Below are positions 5,301 to 6,634 of a stretch of DNA of 6,634 nt, piece by piece. Numbering within the stretch: the first letter of the stretch is position 1; each line of letters opens with the position of its first letter. The stretch spans positions 1 to 6,634 of the forward strand of contig JAFPYQ010000091.1 in assembly GCA_017394475.1 (NCBI GenBank), read 5' to 3'. The notes under the pieces were generated by a model. It worked only from the letters and a program-made list of their open reading frames with translations, searched no databases and was not told the DNA's origin. Origin of the DNA: Oscillospiraceae bacterium. GTDB taxonomy: Bacteria > Bacillota > Clostridia > Oscillospirales > Ruminococcaceae. Position numbers and translations under genes: made by a program.

Positions 5301-6634
5301 ATGAAACAGATCGGAAAAATAGCGGCAGCGCTGCTGGCACTCACAATAACGGCGGGTGCATCTGCAGGGGTATATGCGGATTCTGTCATTCAGAGAGGCG
5401 AGACCACCTACCGTGTGGATGACCGTGGTGTCATGATCGGCATTGAAGAAGGCTGGGAACGTACCGACGAAGGCGACTATTACTATAAAAACGGCAAGAT
5501 GCTCAGAAACAGTTGGCTGGAGATAGACGGCGAGAAAACATATTATTTCCTTTCGGACGGGAAAATGGCCACGGGGAAGAAGATAGTCGATAACGGAAAC
5601 TACTATTTCGGCAAGGATGGAAAGAGAGTCATCCGCAAGGCTGTCATAAAGGATAAGTACGGTGAATACTCCGCATCCACAATGATAGTGTATCTTAAGA
5701 CCGATGCGGATGATGAAAGGATAAACACCACCCTGAAAAAATACGGGTTGACAGTGAAAAAGAGATACCGCACCTTCAACGGTGTCATGCTCACCACAGG
5801 CGACCCTGTAACATCCGCGGAGCTGAATCAGCTTATCAAGAGAGTTGCAGCATATGGCTTTGTAAAGAGCGTGGAAAGGGACCTGATGATCCCTCTGGAG
5901 CCCGATGAGCCCGATGCGCCCAAGACTCCCGAAAACGGCTGGTACAAAACATCATCTGCATCCTATTACTACAGGAACGGCAAGGCTGTCAAGTCTTCCT
6001 GGGTGGAAGACAACGGGTCAAGGTATTACTTCGGCAAAAACGGTGAAATGACCACAGGCACTGTGACCATAGACGGGCGCACCTATAATTTCGGCAGTGA
6101 CGGCAGGTATGTGAAGAACCCCGATACCTTCGTTTACAAGGGGACGATGTACTCTGCGTCAACAGTTGTTGTATATCTTGTAAAGAAGGCACCCGAGAGC
6201 AATATCGACACCATCTGTCAGAAGCACGGGCTGAGCATAGTTGAGAAGGACAGCGCAAGGCGGGCATTTCTGCTTTCCACAGGAGATCCCATAACATCGC
6301 AGGATATGTCAAGGCTGATACAGAAGCTGGGTACATATTCATTCGTCAAGAAAGCGGAGAGGGACGATATGAAGTCCTTCGGCACTACCGAAACACTGTC
6401 AAAGGTGTCCGACGGATGGTACAGGACAGGGACTGCCAGCTACTATTACAGGAACGGCGAGCCCGTAAAGAACGAATGGATAGAAGATAACGGCAAGCGC
6501 TTCTACTTCGGCAGTGACGGTAAGATGACCGAGGGCAGCGCCAGGATAGACGGGCGGACATATACCTTTGCAGCCGACGGCAGCGTTGTTTCAAACCCCG
6601 GTGTCATCACATACAAGGGCAGGACATTCTCAGC
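5301..6634 (+). CDS. Secreted protein with alternating cell-wall-binding blocks and subtilase-propeptide-like modules (3' end outside window)
   Basis: At least 444 residues are visible and the frame is still open at the window end. Residues 1-26 form a Sec signal peptide: Lys2 and Lys6, a hydrophobic core, then VYA with probable cleavage before Asp27. There is no lipobox. After it, two kinds of segment alternate. Cell-wall-binding blocks begin at GW 51, 213 and 372 and carry YYYxNG, SW or EW, YYFGxDGxM and TG motifs, as in choline/glucan-binding repeats that attach proteins to cell-surface polymers. Between them lie modules of about 75 residues (about 120-194 and 281-355) starting YSAST, followed by a strand (VVVYL), helix, two strands, LTTGD or LSTGD, a second helix, and an ending FVKSVERD or FVKKAERD. 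This order resembles the I9 inhibitor/propeptide fold of subtilases. A third module starts at the window edge (YKGRTFS). No catalytic domain is visible, so the overall function is unknown. Surface attachment is likely; protease inhibition or chaperoning is only a hypothesis. Confidence 0.88.
   Translation, partial: MKQIGKIAAALLALTITAGASAGVYADSVIQRGETTYRVDDRGVMIGIEEGWERTDEGDYYYKNGKMLRNSWLEIDGEKTYYFLSDGKMATGKKIVDNGNYYFGKDGKRVIRKAVIKDKYGEYSASTMIVYLKTDADDERINTTLKKYGLTVKKRYRTFNGVMLTTGDPVTSAELNQLIKRVAAYGFVKSVERDLMIPLEPDEPDAPKTPENGWYKTSSASYYYRNGKAVKSSWVEDNGSRYYFGKNGEMTTGTVTIDGRTYNFGSDGRYVKNPDTFVYKGTMYSASTVVVYLVKKAPESNIDTICQKHGLSIVEKDSARRAFLLSTGDPITSQDMSRLIQKLGTYSFVKKAERDDMKSFGTTETLSKVSDGWYRTGTASYYYRNGEPVKNEWIEDNGKRFYFGSDGKMTEGSARIDGRTYTFAADGSVVSNPGVITYKGRTFS
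5451..5936 (+). repeat. Composite repeat unit 1 (cell-wall block plus propeptide-like module)
   Basis: Residues 51-212 of the secreted protein form the first unit of 162 codons. The wall-binding block is residues 51-110 and is preceded by a half-repeat (TTYRVDDRGVMIG). The propeptide-like module is about residues 120-194. It is followed by an acidic, proline-rich linker (residues 198-210, PLEPDEPDAPKTP) that is absent from unit 2. This unit is the most divergent of the three at the protein level. Confidence 0.8.
5937..6413 (+). repeat. Composite repeat unit 2 (cell-wall block plus propeptide-like module)
   Basis: Residues 213-371, 159 codons. The block GWYKTSSASYYYRNGK... aligns without gaps with unit 3 (GWYRTGTASYYYRNGE...), sharing ASYYYRNG, EDNG, YFG, IDGRTY and a final NP. 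The module (YSASTVVVYL through KKAERDD) aligns with that of unit 1. The DNA is similar but not identical between units, so this is an old duplication under protein-level constraint and not a recent copy. Confidence 0.85.
6414..6634 (+). repeat. Composite repeat unit 3, cut by the window end
   Basis: Residues 372-444 repeat the wall-binding block of unit 2 and then begin the next module with TYKGRTFS. The last two bases, GC, must encode Ala if a third base follows, giving the FSA that matches YSA in units 1 and 2. The register match predicts at least one further propeptide-like module downstream. Confidence 0.8.

Overview
The window looks like a chromosomal segment from a low-to-moderate GC Firmicute of the class Clostridia, probably a Ruminococcus-like member of the Oscillospiraceae. 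This is an inference from three things: purine-rich AGGAGG-type ribosome binding sites, heavy use of ATA, AGA and AGG codons outside the transketolase genes, and the gene content (two-subunit transketolase, lspA-rluD neighbourhood, secreted proteins with GW/YYF cell-wall-binding repeats). All recognised genes lie on the + strand. I saw no tRNA, rRNA, CRISPR array or insertion sequence.

Positions 1-366: a discontinuity. An open frame at 2-190 with ordinary codons but no recognised family runs into the last part of a signal peptidase II gene (lspA, about 169-354). The lspA portion has lost everything upstream of its VTDFI and FNCAD motifs. This is either a natural deletion or rearrangement, or a misjoin in the sequence.

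Positions 367-2207: rluD-family pseudouridine synthase, then a Cof-type HAD phosphatase.

Positions 2281-4129: a compact two-gene operon encoding the N- and C-terminal halves of transketolase. It has strong Shine-Dalgarno sites, codon choice biased towards ATC (suggesting high expression), a 2-nt gap between the genes, and a clear intrinsic terminator.

Positions 4166-5257: chorismate synthase (aroC). Transketolase makes erythrose 4-phosphate, a precursor of the shikimate pathway that AroC completes, so the adjacency makes metabolic sense.

Positions 5301-6634 (running off the end): a secreted protein built from an approximately 160-residue composite repeat. Each unit joins a choline/glucan-binding-like cell-wall block to a module whose predicted beta-alpha-beta-beta-alpha-beta pattern and VERD-type ending resemble the propeptide/inhibitor domain of subtilases (I9-like). 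No protease domain is visible. This alternating architecture is the most unusual thing in the window.
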